Shown here: in pieces, positions 63,053 through 64,000 of the stretch
How the letters are laid out: each line of letters begins with the position of its first letter
Numbering within the stretch: the first letter of the stretch is position 1
Assembly: GCF_014174255.1 (NCBI RefSeq)
Contig: NZ_JABEQJ010000004.1
Location: forward strand, 62,001-126,000
Direction: 5' to 3'
Source of the DNA: Gluconacetobacter sacchari
GTDB lineage: Bacteria > Pseudomonadota > Alphaproteobacteria > Acetobacterales > Acetobacteraceae
Length of the DNA: 64,000 nt
Made by a program: the position numbers and the translations under genes
The notes under the pieces: generated by a model
What the model was told of the DNA's origin: nothing
The model's input: only the letters and a program-made list of their open reading frames with translations
Databases searched by the model: none

Positions 63053-63489
63053 GCCGACTGCTCGTGGACGCGGATGCCATTCGGGCATTGGCTGAAATTC
63101 TGACCGAAACCGGCCTGACCGAGATCGAGATCGCGGAGAAGGACAACCGCATCCGCGTGGCCCGCGCCGCCCCCGGCGTGATCCACGCCGTGCCGGCGGC
63201 CGCCCCGGCCCCGGCGGTGCCCGTCGCCGCCGCGCCGGCCGATCCGGCCAAGCACCCGGGCGCCGTGACCAGCCCGATGGTCGGCGTCGCCTACCTGACG
63301 CCCGACCCCAGCTCGCCCCCCTTCGTCACCGAGGGGCAGAGCGTCACCGCCGGCCAGACCCTGATGCTGATCGAGGCGATGAAAACCTTCAACCAGATCA
63401 AGGCCCCCCGCGCCGGCACGCTCAGGAAGCTGCTGGTCGCCTCGGGCGATCCGGTCGAGTTCGGCGAAGCCCTGGCCATCATAGAGTAA
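63049..63489 (+). CDS. accB: Biotin carboxyl carrier protein of acetyl-CoA carboxylase
   Basis: The 146-residue protein has an N-terminal helical segment ([25 protein letters not shown]), an Ala/Pro-rich linker (about residues 48-70) and a biotinyl domain with the biotin lysine in [11 protein letters not shown]. It carries carboxybiotin between AccC and AccAD in fatty-acid synthesis. It overlaps aroQ upstream and accC downstream (TAATG). Confidence 0.96.
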   Translation: MSRLLVDADAIRALAEILTETGLTEIEIAEKDNRIRVARAAPGVIHAVPAAAPAPAVPVAAAPADPAKHPGAVTSPMVGVAYLTPDPSSPPFVTEGQSVTAGQTLMLIEAMKTFNQIKAPRAGTLRKLLVASGDPVEFGEALAIIE

Positions 63490-64000
63490 TGTTCTCCAAG
63501 ATCCTCATCGCCAATCGCGGCGAAATCGCCCTGCGGGTCCTGCGCGCGTGCCGCGAAATGGGGATCCGCACGGTCGCGGTCCACTCCACGGCCGACGCCG
63601 ATGCCATGCATGTGCGCCTGGCGGACGAGGCCGTGTGCATCGGGCCGCCTTCCTCGCGCGACTCCTACCTGAACGTCGCCGCCATCCTGTCGGCCGCGAC
63701 CATCACCGGGGCCGACGCGATCCATCCCGGATACGGCTTCCTGTCCGAGAACGCCGATTTCGCCGAGACGGTCGAGGCCCATGGCCTGGCCTTCATCGGG
63801 CCGACCGGCCAGCACATCCGGATGATGGGCGACAAGATCACCGCCAAGACGACCATGCGGGCGCTCGGCGTGCCGCTGGTCCCCGGCTCCGACGGCGCGC
63901 TGGCCAACCTGGACGAGGCCCGCGCCGTCGCGGCGCAGGTCGGCTATCCGGTGCTGATCAAGGCCGCCGCCGGCGGCGGCGGGCGCGGCATGAAGGTCGC
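63489..64000 (+). CDS. accC: Biotin carboxylase subunit of acetyl-CoA carboxylase (partial, 3' end outside window)
   Basis: About 170 N-terminal residues are visible: [20 protein letters not shown], the biotin-carboxylase ATPG-domain segments [36 protein letters not shown] and the start of the ATP-grasp glycine loop GGGGRGMKV at the window edge. It carboxylates biotin on AccB using ATP and bicarbonate. The start overlaps the accB stop by 1 nt (TAATG). Confidence 0.96.
   Translation, partial: MFSKILIANRGEIALRVLRACREMGIRTVAVHSTADADAMHVRLADEAVCIGPPSSRDSYLNVAAILSAATITGADAIHPGYGFLSENADFAETVEAHGLAFIGPTGQHIRMMGDKITAKTTMRALGVPLVPGSDGALANLDEARAVAAQVGYPVLIKAAAGGGGRGMKV

Overview
The window is GC-rich, tightly packed chromosomal DNA from an alphaproteobacterium. 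The gene content points to an acetic acid bacterium (Acetobacteraceae, Gluconacetobacter/Komagataeibacter-like): a MucR regulator, an alpha-type Fur without the usual cysteines, a TonB operon with two exbD genes, an ornithine-lipid acyltransferase, and alphaproteobacterial forms of sdhCDAB, YlxR-L7Ae and AccB. That placement is an inference from gene content; no rRNA or other marker is present. I found no tRNA, rRNA, CRISPR array, prophage or transposase gene.

Layout. 1-3.5 kb: partial zapE, an AhpD-like protein, a 2OG-Fe(II) oxygenase and two small exported proteins. 3.5-11 kb: central metabolism (zwf, asd, sdhCDAB with its terminator) and a tyrosine phosphatase. 11-15.1 kb (minus strand): fur-olsB-lnt as an overlapping envelope/iron cluster, an XRE regulator with a candidate operator, and mucR. 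15.2-18 kb: a TusA-like protein and the nfu/nitroreductase/tsaB/rimI operon. 18-21.6 kb: a YncE-like propeller and a two-component system whose two genes are separated by a large hairpin element. 21.7-25.9 kb: tonB-exbB-exbD-exbD-TPR operon. 26-36 kb: prfB with a programmed frameshift, PBP1A, hrcA, rph-rdgB, a membrane glycosyltransferase and a nitronate-monooxygenase-like protein. 36-48 kb (minus strand): the conserved rimP-nusA-ylxR-infB-rbfA / truB-rpsO-pnp translation and RNA supercluster. It is broken between rbfA and truB by a plus-strand MCE gene and an AAA-ATPase cassette flanked by perfect 106-bp inverted repeats. 48-51 kb: an uncharacterised three-gene membrane module built around a membrane-anchored ClpA/B-type AAA+ protein. 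51-64 kb: LysR regulator, polar amino-acid ABC transporter, acnA, ccmAB, an ornithine/DAP decarboxylase, YihY, RlpA and the aroQ-accB-accC operon.

The observations most worth a second look are: (1) the AAA+ three-gene membrane module at 48.2-51.1 kb; (2) the inverted-repeat-bounded AAA-ATPase cassette that splits the rbfA/truB junction; (3) two ABC-ATPase genes, ccmA and the glnQ-like gene, that have no ATG/GTG/TTG able to encode a complete domain and appear to start at AUC; (4) an intrinsic terminator lying on the rimP start region, so that the nusA operon may be attenuated by the termination machinery it encodes; (5) a 162-bp nested hairpin between the response regulator and histidine kinase genes.
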